Origin: Cyrtodaria siliqua
Lineage: Eukaryota > Mollusca > Bivalvia > Adapedonta > Hiatellidae
Reading direction: 5' to 3'
Length of the DNA: 64,000 nucleotides
Assembly (NCBI GenBank): GCA_037043455.1
Contig: JAWPHD010001349.1
Location: 1-64,000 of the forward strand
Position 1 is the first letter of the stretch. Each line of letters starts with the position of its first letter. Made by a program: the position numbers and the translations under genes. The notes beneath the pieces were generated by a model. That model worked only from the letters and a program-made list of their open reading frames with translations, had not been told where the DNA came from and searched no databases. Positions 1-11,594 of this stretch are shown piece after piece.

Positions 1-319
1 GAAGAAAAAACAACACTGAATTTTAAATTGATTTAAACGTAATTTCGGTATATTTGAACTCTTTAATCCTCAAAAGTGTTATATGATATAAGCGACAATA
101 ACAACATGTGTGTCACAGTTGGGCAGAGGTGATTTTGAAAAAACAAGTAACGGGAAGTTACTGTTAACTGTATTCTTGTGTCTTTCATGCTAGTTATTAA
201 CACTAATTAATTTGCTTCCCTTTTGAAGTTAACAGGCGATTCGACATTTTTAGACAACAGATCACACTGAATCGACTACGACGTGAGTAGCCTTGTCCTT
301 CAACTTCAAGTTGTCTTGA

Positions 320-427
320 GCACAGACACCAGTTTAAAAAAAAAAAAAAAAAAAAAAAAGTCTTATATTCTAGTATTTAATAGAATATAAGATTTTTTAT
401 TTTTTTTTAAACCGGTATCTGTGGTCT
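320..427. repeat. Palindromic AT-rich hairpin element
   Basis: The core is an inverted repeat: CTTATATTCTA at 362-372 against its reverse complement at 381-391. Outside it lie a run of about 24 A on the left and a T-rich tract on the right. The outermost arms (GCACAGACACCAGTTT left, AAACCGGTATCTGTGG right) also pair with few mismatches. A fold-back element or MITE of about 110 bp fits; there is no coding content. Confidence 0.6.
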
Positions 428-540
428 TGAGCAGTAACACCACTACTGCACTAGGCACTAGCGGAATGATGCAATTTTTTTAAACAATACATTTTATATA
501 ATACTATACATATTAACTGAAAAACCAAAGAGAAAAAGTG

Positions 541-598
541 CGCCTGTACTGGACTCGAACCCGTGCACTATCAACTGAGCTAACCGCTTGTTCAGTCT
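541..598 (-). other. tRNA-like fragment lacking the anticodon arm
   Basis: Read on the minus strand, there is an A-box-like TTAGCTCAGTTGATAG, then only a few bases, then a B-box-like GGGTTCGAGTCC. In a true tRNA the anticodon stem-loop separates these boxes. It is absent here, so this is a deleted tRNA pseudogene or a SINE head, not a working tRNA. Confidence 0.5.
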
Positions 599-600
599 GC

Positions 601-652
601 GATTAAATTTTGGACTTGTCAAACTTGATTAAATTTTGGACTTGTCAAACTT
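601..652. repeat. 26-bp direct duplication
   Basis: Two identical adjacent copies of a 26-bp unit starting GATTAAATTTTGGACTTG lie at 601-626 and 627-652. From 653 to 1576 I see no gene or clear repeat. Confidence 0.8.
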
Positions 653-1639
653 TATTTGCCCGAGAAGGAAAAGTGGTTGCCCAAAATGTTTCTTTTTAAA
701 ACTGAAGGCTTTATTGAATACTCCAATGATATACATGTATGTAAACAAAGCAAATATGTCTTCACAATGGTTTGTTCATTCTTTTGTATACTTGCCAAGA
801 AGAAACAAAATTTCTATCTCTTTTGTCTTCGTAACGCTTACTTGACTTGACTGTTGTTGTTTGGACTTGCCCAATGTGGTTCCGGGGGCCCTGTTTGGTT
901 CCGGGGCAAAGAATAGGGCCACTGCAGATCCTATTGGAGGGGTAGACGGAGGGGTAGTGCATAAAATACACGTCTACGAATGGCAAAAGCATCCAAAGAC
1001 GTCAAATAAATGAGACCACCCCCCCAAAATCATGTTCATTTTGTAATTTTTGTTCATGCTCATTAAAGGTCTTCATCATGACACCTGCAGCCGTCTCGCT
1101 CGAATCTAGAGCAGTGGCAGAAAAACAGTAGACGTGGCTCCAGTGTAAATGGAGTGTCTACAATAGAATTTGTAGCAACTCTGCAGTTCTGCAGGTGAGA
1201 AGGTTCGAGGCCCATTCTCCATATTTTATCTCGATGTACTTGGAGGATGAGCCTGGCATGTTCATTCCGGTTAGGCGCCATATAACCTTTCATGTGTTGG
1301 TGTGCCTTAAAACCCAATTAAAAATTGCAGTCATTTTAATGCATAATTATTCAATAACTTTAGAAAAAATCGAAGCAGAAGACAATTTTACTTTTGTTTT
1401 GGAAAAGCGGATGTGGTAAATTTCAAATGCCCGGATTATGTATACTGGGTCACGACAGTTAAATGAAGGTTCCTATTACCGGCTTCCGCGGCGAATGAAC
1501 ATAAAATTCAATCAGTAATTATTACACTGGAAATAGTAATTATATTTTTAAATACTCGTTATTTGTAAAAAAATTTAGCTCGACTATTCGAAGAATAAGA
1601 GAGCTTATGTAATCACCACGGGGTCGGCGTCCCACATCA

Positions 1640-2315
1640 AGGTTTGCGTGTAAGCTGTGTTTACAAGTCTATATCTCTTACATTTCTTATCCTAGCACAA
1701 CCAAATTTGGCCATGGGCTTCCTTATAGCATTATCTTGAGGGCTGCATAAACAATTTTGGTTCCTGTAACCCATGGGCTCCCATGGAACCCAAATTATGA
1801 TAGCCCTTAAAATATGTCTATTTCACATCAAATTTTGCGTGTAAGCTGTGTTTACAGGTCTATGTCTCTTACAATTCTTACCCTAGCACAACCAAATTTG
1901 GCCATGAGCTTCTTTATAGCATTATCTTAAGGGCTGCATAAGCAATTTTGGTTCCCGTAACCCCTGGGCTCCCATGGAACCCAAATTCTGATAGCCCTTA
2001 AAATATGTCTGTTTCACATAAAATTTTGCGTGTAAGCTGTGTTTACAGGTCTATATCTCTTACATTTCTTGTCCTAGCTGAACTAAATTTTGGAATTGGT
2101 TTCCTTATAGTATGTTGTAAAGGGTTGGATAAGTAATTTTGTCTTCTGCAAATTCTGGGCTCCCATGGAACCCAAATTGTGATGGCCCATAAAATGTGCA
2201 ATAAAGGCAGATCTAGGTTTGCATGTAAGCATTTATCTATCTATAATTTTGGTTTGGGATTTGTCATAGCATTATGCATCTTATTACTTCACCCATATTG
2301 GGGCATGGGCTCCCT
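1640..2315. repeat. 191-bp tandem repeat, about 3.5 copies
   Basis: The landmark TTTGCGTGTAAGCTGTG recurs near 1643, 1834 and 2025, and in a diverged form near 2218, giving a period of 191-193 bp. Each unit also carries the near-palindrome GGGCTCCCATGGAACCC. The array is the proximal body of the family 2 element. The 115-residue frame over its end and the poly-C tract is repeat translation. Confidence 0.85.
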
Positions 2316-2366
2316 CCTACCCCCCCCCCCCCCCCCCCCCCCCACCCCCCCACCTTTTTTATTTTT

Positions 2367-4123
2367 AGCTCTACTGATCAGAGATCAGCAGAGCTTCTGC
2401 CGTGGTGCGGCGTCCGTCGTCCGTCCGTCCGTCCGTCCGTTAACTTTTATTTGTAGCGACTACTCCTCTGAAACTACTGGATCGATATTCATAAAACTTT
2501 ACAGAAATGTTGCCCATGAATTCTAGTTGATCCTAGCAAAAATTCATGTTGATGTGAAATCCAAGATGGCCGCCAAAGCTAAAAATAGATTTTTTTCTGT
2601 CCGTCCGTCCGTTAACTTTTATTTGTAGCGACTACTCCTCTGAAACTACTGGATGGATATTCATAAAACTTTACAGAAATGTTGCCCATGAAGTCTAGTT
2701 GATCCTAGCAAAAATTCATGTTGATGTGAAATCCAAGATGGCCGCCAAAGCTAAAAATAGATTTTTTAAATTCAAGTTTGTAGCGACTACTTCTTGAAAA
2801 CTATAAGTGATATTGATATGGGACTTTTTCTAAAATGATCAGCATGACATGATGTTGGTCCTTGTCGAAAATCGTTTTGATTTGACTTTAAACATGGCTG
2901 CCAGCGGCCATCTTTGTTTACATAGAGTTATATAATGAAAACTTGTAGCGACTACTTCTCTGAAACTACTGGACGGATTTTCATGAAACTTCACAGGAAT
3001 GTTGCTCTTGATGTCTAAATGATCTTAGCAAAATTTCAGGTCGGCCCGAGAAATTCAAGATGGCCGCCACGGCTAAAAATAAATTTTCAAAATACAAGTT
3101 TGTAGCGACTACTACTTGAAAACTATAAGTGATATTGATATGGGACTTTTTCTAAAATGATCAGCATGACATGATGTTGGTCCTTATTAAAAATCGTTTC
3201 GATTCGACGTTAAACGTTGCTGCCAGCAGCCATCTTTGTTTACATAGAGATATATAGTAAAAACTTGTAGCGACTACTCCTCTGAAACTACTTGGCGGAT
3301 TTTCATGAAACTTTACAGGAATGTTGCTCTTAATGTCCTATTGATCCTAGTAAAATTTCAGGTCGGGCGGAAATTCAAGATGGCCGCCATGGCTAAAAAT
3401 AGATTTTCAAAATACAAGTTTGTAGCGACTACTTCTTGAAAACTATAAGTGATATTGATATGGGACTTTTTCTTAAATGATCAGCATGACATGATGGTTA
3501 TCCGAGTCGAACATTATTTTGATTCGACATTAAACATGGCTGCCAGTGGCCATCTTTGTTTACATAGAGTTATATAATGAAAACTTGTAGCGACTACTCC
3601 ACTGAAACTACTTGACGGATTTTCATGAAACTTCACAGAAATGTTGCTCTTGATGTCTAATTGATCCTAGCAAAATTTCAGGTCGGCTGGAAATTCAAGA
3701 TGGCCGCCATGGCTAAAAATAGATTTTCAAAATGCAAGTTTGTAGCGACTACTTCTTGAAAACTATAAGTGATATTGATATGGGACTTTTTCTAAGATGA
3801 TCAGCATTACATGATGTTGGTCCTTGTCAAAAATCATTTTGATTAGATGTAAACATGGCTGTCAGCGGCCATCTTTGTTTACATAGAATTATATAATGAA
3901 AACTTGTAGCGACTAGTCCTCTGAAACTTCTTGACGGATTTTCATAAACTTCACAGGAATGTTGCTCTTGATGTCTAATTGATCCTAGCAAAATATCAGG
4001 TCGGCCGGAAATTCAAGATGGCCGCCACGGCTAAAAAATAAATTTTCAAAAAACAAGTTTGTAGCGACTACTTCCTGAAATCAAAATCAATCAGTAGAGC
4101 TTCAAGGTCATTGACCTCTTGTT
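2367..4123. mobile_element. Helentron/HINE-like element, family 1, copy A (nested)
   Basis: It starts AGCTCTACTGATC, which pairs with GATCAGCAGAGCT just downstream. A GTCC microsatellite (about 2410-2440) follows, then tandem units of about 320 bp built from two related halves of about 156 and 164 bp, each starting GTAGCGACT. The right end has CAGTAGAGCT (inverse of the start), the palindrome AGGTCATTGACCT and CTCTTGTT. It sits in the T-tract of a repeat unit of the outer element. No ORF. Rolling-circle class is inferred. Confidence 0.7.
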
Positions 4124-5295
4124 TTACATATTTTTGTGTTGTTTTAGTCAATTCTTACACATATATGTTGCAACCCCCCTATGCCTGAAACTTTTTTACT
4201 TTTATTTTTATTTTTTTTTACATATTTCTTTGTTGTTTTAGTCAATTCTGACACATATATGGTGCCCTCCCCCCCCCCCCCCTTTTTTTTTTTTTACATA
4301 TTTCTGTGTTGTTTTAGTAAATTCTTACACATATATGTTGCAATTTGCAATCTCCCCCACCCCCACCCCCCCAACCGACTGACTTGAAACTTTTTTTTTT
4401 TTTTTTTTACATATTTCTTTGTTGTTGTTGTCAATTCTTACACATATATGCCCCCTCCCCCCCACACAACCCACTCCCACCTCTCACCCCCGCTCCACCC
4501 CCCCACCCCACCCCCACTCGAGACTTTTTTTTTTTTTTTTTACATATTTCTGTGTTGCTTTAGTCAATTCTGACACATATATGTTGCCCCTCCCCCACTC
4601 CCAACCCACTCCCGCCTCTCACCCCCGCTCCTCCAGCGCCAGCCCCACCCCAACTTGAAAATCTAATATTTTTTTATTTATTTTTTACATATTTCTGTGT
4701 TGTTTTAGTCAATTCTTACACATATATGTTGCAACCTTCCCCGCCCCCTACCCCCAGCCCGCCGCCTATCCCCATCTTCCCCCCACACTTGAAACTTTTT
4801 TTAAATTTATTTTTTTACATATTTCTTTGTTGTTTTAGTCAATTCTTACACATATATGTTGCACCCTCCCACCCGCCCCCAACCCACTCCCGCCTCTCCC
4901 CCCGCTCCCCCAACCCACCCCCACTTGAAACTATATATATTTTTTTTTTTTACATATTTCTGTGTTGCTCTTGTCAATTCTTACACATATATGTTGCCCC
5001 CTCCCAGCCCCACACCCACCACCACCCCCGCCTCTCACCCACCCCACCCACACACCTGAATTTTTTTTGTTTTTTTTTGTTTTACATATTTCTTTGTTGT
5101 TTTAGTCAGTTCTTACACATATATGTTTCTTCATTCACCACCCCTACTCCCCCCACCATCCACCCCCACCTCACTCCCATACCCACCCCGCACCCCACTC
5201 AAAACTCTAATTTTTATTTATTTTTTTATTTTTTATTTCTGTGTAGTTTTGGTCAATTCTTACACATAGTTATGTTGTGCTCCCAACCCCACCCC
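4124..5295. repeat. Pyrimidine-rich tandem array, about 10 units of 80-135 bp
   Basis: Each unit has a conserved block (TACATATTTCTGTGTTG, then CAATTCTTACACATATATG) followed by a variable C/CA-rich tract and a poly-T tract. Blocks recur near 4126, 4218, 4298, 4409, 4542, 4687, 4819, 4951, 5084 and 5237. Length varies in the C and T tracts. Frames through it yield only proline-rich peptides and are not genes. Confidence 0.85.
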
Positions 5296-5696
5296 ACATT
5301 GTTGTAGCCTTGTTTTCTGATGGTATATACTAGCTATAAATTTATTATTCTCTGAAAAATCGAATAGTCGAGCTGCGCTGTTCTCCGACAGCTCTTGTTT
5401 ACTATTCTCCTGTTGATTATTAATACATTGATGGGTTCTTTAGTCAGAAAAAAACTGTAAAGAATTCCGAATCATAGTGCCGCCTTGTTAAACACACACA
5501 CACACATGTACATGGTCAAGGATTATGGGTATTAATGTCGGTTGAAGAAGAAATGACTTTTGGGCAACAGAACCGAACACAACTTGTGATTAAATGCATT
5601 ACAAGTTTGAAATACGTATTTGTTTCGAAATTTATTAATTGTATTTATCATTCGTGTTAACTTTGCACAGAAAAATGCACTCGGCATCTCATTTTT

Positions 5697-7922
5697 AGCT
5701 CTACTGATCAGAGATCAGCAGAGCTTATGCCGTGGTGCGGAGTCCGTCGTCCGTCTGTCCGTCTGTCCGTCTGTCTGTCCGTAAACTTTTATTTGTAGCG
5801 ACTTCACAGCTGAAACTACTGGATGGATATTCATGAAACTTTACAGAAATGTTGCCCATAAAGTCTAGTTGATCCTAGCAAAAATTCATGTTGATGTGAA
5901 ATCCATGATGGCCGCCAAAGCTAAAAATAGAGTTTTAAAATACAAGTTTGTAGCGACTTCTTCTTGAAAACTATAAGTGATATTGATATGGGACTTTTTC
6001 TAAAATGATCAGCATGACATGATGTTGATCCTAGTCAAAAATCGTTTTGATTCAACGTTAAACATGGCTGCCAGCGGCCATCTTTGTTTACATAGAGTTA
6101 TATAGTAAAAACTTGTAGCGACTTCACAGCTGAAACTACTGGATGGATATTCATGAAACTTTACAGAAATGTTGCCCATAACGTCTAGTTGATCCTAGCA
6201 AAAATTCATGTTGATGTGAAATCCAAGATGGCCACCAAAGCTAAAAATAGAGTTTTAAAATACAAGTTTGTAGCGACTTCTTCTTGAAAACTATAAGTGA
6301 TATTGATATGGGACTTTTTCTAAAATGATCAGCATGACATGATGTTGATCCTAGTCAAAAATCGTTTTGATTCAACGTTAAACATGGCTGCCAGCGGCCA
6401 TCTTTGTTTACATAGAGTTATATAGTAAAAACTTGTAGCGACTTCACAGCTGAAACTACTGGATGGATATTCATGAAACTTTACAGAAATGTTGCCCATA
6501 AAGTCTAGTTGATCCTAGCAAAAATTCATGTTGATGTGAAATCCAAGATGGCCGCCAAAGCTAAAAAATAGAGTTTTAAAATACAAGTTTGTAGCGACTT
6601 CTTCTTGAAAACTATAAGTGATATTGATATGGGACTTTTTCTAAAATGATCAGCATGACATGATGTTGATCCTAGTCAAAAATCGTTTTGATTCAACGTT
6701 AAACATGGCTGCCAGCGGCCATCTTTGTTTACATAGAGTTATATAGTAAAAACTTGTAGCGACTACTTCTCTGAAACTACTTGGCGGATTGTCATGAAAC
6801 TTTACAGGAATGTTGCTCTTGATGTCTGATTGATCCTAGAAAAATTTCAGGTCGGCCGGAAATTCAAGATGGCCGTCACAGCTAAAAATAGATTTTTAAA
6901 AAATAAGTTTGTAGCGACTACTTCTTGAAAACTATAAGTGATATTGATATGGGACTTTTTCTAAAATGATCAGCATTACATGATGTTGATCCTAGTCAAA
7001 AATCGTTTTGATTCAACGTTAAACATGACTGCCAGCGGCCATCTTTGTTTACATAGAGTTATATAGTAAAAACTTGTAGCGACTACTCCTCTGAAACTAC
7101 TTGGCGGATTGTCATGAAACTTTACAGGAATGTTGCTCTTGATGTCTAATTGATCCTATCAAAATTTCAGGTCGGCCGGAAATTCAAGATGGCCGTCACA
7201 GCTAAAAATAGATTTTTAAAAAATAAGTTTGTAGCGACTACTTCTTGAAAACTATAAGTGATATTGATATGGGACTTTTTCTAAAATGATCAGCATGACA
7301 TGATGTAGATCCTTGTGGAAAATTATTTTGATTCGACGTTAAACATGGCTGCCAGTGGCCATCTTTGGTTACATAGAGTTATATAGTAAAAACTTGTAGC
7401 GACTACTCCTCTGAAACTACTTGACAGATGTTCATGAAACATCACAGGAATGTTGCTCTTGATGTCTAGTTGATCCTAGAAAAATTTCAGGTCGGCCGGA
7501 AATTCAAGATGGCCGCCACAGCTAAAAATAGATTTAAAATAAATAAGTTTGTAGCGACTACTTCTTCAAAACAATAAGAGATATTGATATGGGACTTTTT
7601 CTAAAATGATCAGTATGACATGATGTTGGTCCTTGTCGAAAATCGTTTTGATTTGACCTTAAACATGGCTGCTTTGTTTACATAGAGTTATATAATGAAA
7701 ACTTGTAGCGACTACTTCTTTGAAACTACCTGACGGATTTTCATGAAACTTCACAGGAATGTTGCTCTTAATGTCTTATTGATCTTAGCAAAATTTCAGG
7801 TCGGCCGGAAATTCAAGATGGCCGCAACGGTTAAAAATAGATTTTCAAAAAACAAGTCTGTAGCGACTACTTCCTGAAATCAAAATCAATCAGTAGAGCT
7901 TCAAGGTCATTGACCTCTTGTT
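5697..7922. mobile_element. Helentron/HINE-like element, family 1, copy B
   Basis: Complete: AGCTCTACTGATC hairpin start, a GTCC/GTCT microsatellite at 5745-5782, then about six and a half 320-bp higher-order units (GTAGCGACT landmarks at about 5794, 6115, 6435, 6756, 7076, 7396 and 7705). The end reads CAGTAGAGCT, AGGTCATTGACCT (7904-7916), CTCTTGTT. The first three units share a GACTTCACAGCTG variant and are nearly identical, pointing to recent internal amplification. No ORF. Confidence 0.75.
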
Positions 7923-8299
7923 GTATTTTTTCTGGCGATCGGCTTTTTCAAGCGCGCTGTCGGAAAACTTCCCCCGAAAAATTGTCGGAAAATTCAGATT
8001 TTTTTCCCAATAATAAATCGCCACAGGTGTGCACTCATGGTTAATTGGTTTCTACGCGGAGTAACTCGGAGTGTGATCACAACGAGTGACTCGACAATGG
8101 CATACTTCCGTCGCATGGATTCGCTGAGTCTAAACACTGACTCGGCGAAGATTCGCGCGGCACTCAATACGACCAAACTCGGCGAATCGAGTAATGTGTG
8201 TTTCGCGTGAGCTGTACTGTACATGTAGGACTCAGTTGGGAGGTATGTAAATATATAGGTTTATAAGCGCGTTATTGCTGTCTTTTATGCGCTAGCTTT

Positions 8300-8460
8300 T
8301 ATGGTGATATCGATAAAGGCGTCCACTTCACACATGCAAGGGGTCCCGAGTTCAAACCTGCTGAGTGCCTAAATATGTGTGTGTAATTTTTCCGGTCCGA
8401 TAACACCAGGAATGGCACCCTTTACATACCGCAATATTGGCATTTTGTGACAACCGGAAA
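8300..8460 (+). mobile_element. Degenerate tRNA-derived SINE-like segment
   Basis: A weak A-box-like stretch (ATGGTGATATCGATAAAGG) is followed about 35 bp later by a B-box-like CGAGTTCAAACC. The rest matches no other SINE in the window. Other sequence from 7923 to 8740 shows nothing I can name. Confidence 0.35.
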
Positions 8461-8739
8461 CACATATTTTACCGACGCATGCGCTAAATTAGCATATTCA
8501 TGATGTTTATTTTATTGCCCTTGGATGGAATAATTCACAAACCATTCGTGAATAATTATAATTTTCCGTTACTTTATACAAAATACAATCGGAACTGCCT
8601 TGTTGGATTCTATCACACGGGACATTTACATTTAACGAGTATGGAAATTGGCGAGGAGTTCCGATCGTGCAAAATAAAGAATTCGCCAAATTCCGATCGA
8701 AAACGAGGTTGTGACGGGTTGTGACCTTCCATTGGGACA

Positions 8740-9335
8740 TTTTGTAGCTGGGTCATTGGACGTTGCGTACCCAGTTTAGGGTCCAAAGCGCATTTGGTAT
8801 GCTGATTTACTAAACAAAGAAAAAATAAATTTTAAAAAACCTACGGCAATATCTATGCTTGGAAAAAAAAAAAGTGATAAATATAAAATTAATTATTGAA
8901 GAACTTATTAAATACAGACATTTATTTCATACAGAACACGCATGTTTTATGAATCAGGCTACTAGAGCTTTATATAGTCTACTCAAAATACATCAAGATA
9001 TCCATAACAATTACTGTTCTTACCCTAAGAAAAATAAGTTTCGTACGAAGTGGGAACTTCCAAACTTAATTTATGAAATATTTGCAGTCTTTTCAAATGT
9101 AGCCAAATATAGCATATTAAATATTTCAAAAAGAAGCTTTCTATCTGAACAGCGCAGCCCAATGAATTTACTGTCCAATGGCAGGGTACGAAACGTCCAA
9201 TGGCAGGGTACGAAACAATCAAAGGCCTGGGTGCGAAACATCCAACACATTGGACGTTTCGTACCCAAAACTGGGTAAGAAACATCCTGTCCTGGGTACG
9301 AAATGTCCTGTACCCCTTCCGGTGGGGTACCCAAT
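8740..9335. repeat. Inverted and direct minisatellite around GGGTACGAAACG
   Basis: Units like CCAATGGCAGGGTACGAAAC occur twice head to tail at 9176-9218, then in inverted and diverged form to 9335. A related inverted piece (CATTGGACGTTGCGTACCC) lies near 8754. Together they may be the ends of a small TIR element. A 139-residue frame at 8859-9278 crosses the region but resembles no known protein. Confidence 0.5.
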
Positions 9336-9518
9336 ATCTTCGCAGTCTCCCCCTTGCTGATATCCTGCGTTCACTGAATTATCCTCAGCATCAATGAAGC
9401 AAACCATAGTTAAAGGTGTGGTCGGTGGGACCCCTCGCTTTTAGAGTGAGTGTCCTGCCAACTTCTGCTAACCGGGGCCACCGTTAGAAAAAACATGTCT
9501 GCCTGGTATTTAAGATTT

Positions 9519-11594
9519 CAGGCCATCCTCTGGGCATCGCCAATGGCGCCAATGGCGCCAATGGCGAAAGAAAAAAGAAAATGGCTCTAAATTTCAAACT
9601 TTGGCGAATGTGTTTGGCGACATCGAAATTGCCAAAAAGCCAAACTCTCTGCTGTAATCGGCCTGTTACAAAAAGACCTCAACACTAATCAACATAACTA
9701 ACCAATTGACACCTACCTTAACATTAAATAAACAAACAAAGCTGATCATAAATAACCTTTAGTGTTCCGGTAATTAACTTAATCCCTAAATAACAACTGA
9801 TGACTATCGTTTTCGCCTCGGGGGTAATCAAGTCTCTCATGCAACACCTTGCAACCATAAAGCATTACACCACTAAATAATATCTAGCCAATCAGGTTCT
9901 AACCAATCAAACACAAATCAACACCTCATTAATTTACATATTTTACATGATTGACTAGATCCACGTGACATTTGTTTTGTTTTTGTTCATTCATAATTTC
10001 GAGGCGTCTGAATCTGGATTTCACAAAAAAATGCAAACATTTTACACAAAACACTGGTTTATTAATCAGTTTCCAGGAGGTTTTATGTGTATTTCATTGC
10101 CAAAATATGTTTTTAATATATATGGCAGTTCACCTGTTCAAAATAAATTAAAAAAGATGTAAAGATTAGCGAATGTCATGGGTTTATGCGGTTCCGGAAA
10201 TACGAAAAAACGGCAGGTTCTGAACTTGTTGCTGATATAAAGGCCTACCAATACATCTTAAACAATCAAATGAAAGCCTCTATGTATGATTCCTGCTGTC
10301 ATTAGGTTCAGCTAGGTGATTTAAGCAAACATGCGATGTAGAAACTTTCCAGATATTGGGTGTTTGAAAACATATATATATATCGTCTTTCTATCTGTTT
10401 TCGACCACCATTTGATTTCGACCGACGGCGGAAATTACGTCTGCGCACGTTTATTATGCAAATTTCGTCATCATATTTCATGATCGTCTGCTAAATGAAT
10501 AGTTCTAAACAATAACAGACAACAATTGCAAATAATACGTTTTTTTAAGGTTATGGATAATTTTCCTATGGATAGTTGAACTCTTTACCAGTGTTTTCGT
10601 CATTAAATATATCCCATTTTAAAGCAAACGTACACAAAATAAAATATTTTATGATGCAATGATGATTTAATCCTTCGCCTTTCATTAGACATCAACAAAT
10701 TTTATTTACTCGTAAAATGAGAAGTAGTAAATGGGTAATATCAAGGGTTGGGTACTTGAATAAACCATGAAGCAATATCGGTGTTTGTGTTAAAAACATC
10801 TGGTAATTGTTATGTTAGTACATTTCCTACATGACATGTGACCTAAATTCCTGACAAGCAGATGGACATGTTTTGAAAACAGCAGAAGACAATAATTTTA
10901 ATGTTCCACAGTATTGAAAAAAATCGATTTTAGGGTGATGAGGGTAGACATTTAGTCATTTTTTTTCATAGAAAATAAGTACGTGTTTGTTTCTTCTTGT
11001 TAAATTAAAAAATGGTTGATATTTTTTCATTTTTTTCTACGCTGCCAGCTAGTGTGAATTTAGGTCAACACATTTGCATAAAATTGCCCGTATGAAAATA
11101 CTGCATCTCGGGATAAAAGCTATAATAAATAAGGTGATCGGAAACACATGTCGTTCCCTGGAAACAAACAAGTTGAGGTCATCCATTTACAAATGTTATC
11201 GGATGGAAAATAAACCAAATGTAATCAAAGTCGCGGTAGTTTTTGTTGCAGTTTGATTATTTTATTTTAGCTAACATCATATTATGTCAAAAATATAAAG
11301 TATTACTGAGATATGTAACCAACTGCCGTTAAGTGGTCGTAAACTAAGAGGTCGAGGATATAAATAATTTTTTATTAATATTGTTTGGTTTTATTCATTT
11401 CATTCCTGAGTGTACCAGATATAAACCAAATCTCTTATTTTCACATATAAAATACATTTATACATAAAACTCTAGAAGAAATATGACTTGGGCCATTAGA
11501 GCCAAATGGCTCCAATTTCTCCAATTTGGCTCCAACTTTTTTCATTTGGCGCAAGTGGTGGCGCAAGAAAAAAATTGGCCAGAGGAGGCCCTGG
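9519..11594. mobile_element. TIR element, probably non-autonomous hAT-like
   Basis: The left end CAGGCCATCCTCTGGGC (9519-9535) is an imperfect inverse of the right end (TTGGCCAGAGGAGGCCCTGG, 11575-11594). Both ends continue with matching subterminal features: GGCGCCA motifs, an A-rich stretch and ATGGCTCTAA or its inverse. CAGGG-type termini fit hAT elements. There is no transposase frame in the 2 kb between, and a clean 8-bp target duplication is not seen. Confidence 0.45.

Larger units (their letters stand above)
1577..5399. mobile_element. Helentron/HINE-like element, family 2 (outer, host of a nested copy)
   Basis: The left end begins TTTAGCTCGACTATTCG and folds on itself (AGCTC against GAGCT at about 1601). 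The right side carries the exact reverse complement CGAATAGTCGAGCT at 5361-5374, then a hairpin (AGCTG against CAGCT), and ends CTCTTGTT. The body holds a 191-bp tandem array, then a pyrimidine-rich array, and a family 1 element is nested inside. No protein is encoded. Shared ends and T-rich flanks suggest a non-autonomous rolling-circle element; the class is inferred. Confidence 0.6.

Noticed and set aside
3379..3440. Short frame MAAMAKNRFSKYKFVATTS with a strong start context in family 1 half-units
   Set aside because: Other copies stop early (for example one-base insertions near 4035 and 6565) or change residues freely, so there is no sign of selection for a peptide.
4726..5307. 193-residue proline-rich frame with repeated FYIFLCCFSQFLHIYV segments
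   Set aside because: It is translation of the pyrimidine-rich tandem array. The period and variable tracts explain it, and there is no start context or codon bias.
8859..9278. 139-residue ATG frame
   Set aside because: Its end runs through the GGGTACGAAACG minisatellite, composition is that of AT-rich DNA, and I recognise no family. A cDNA hit or homologue would change this.
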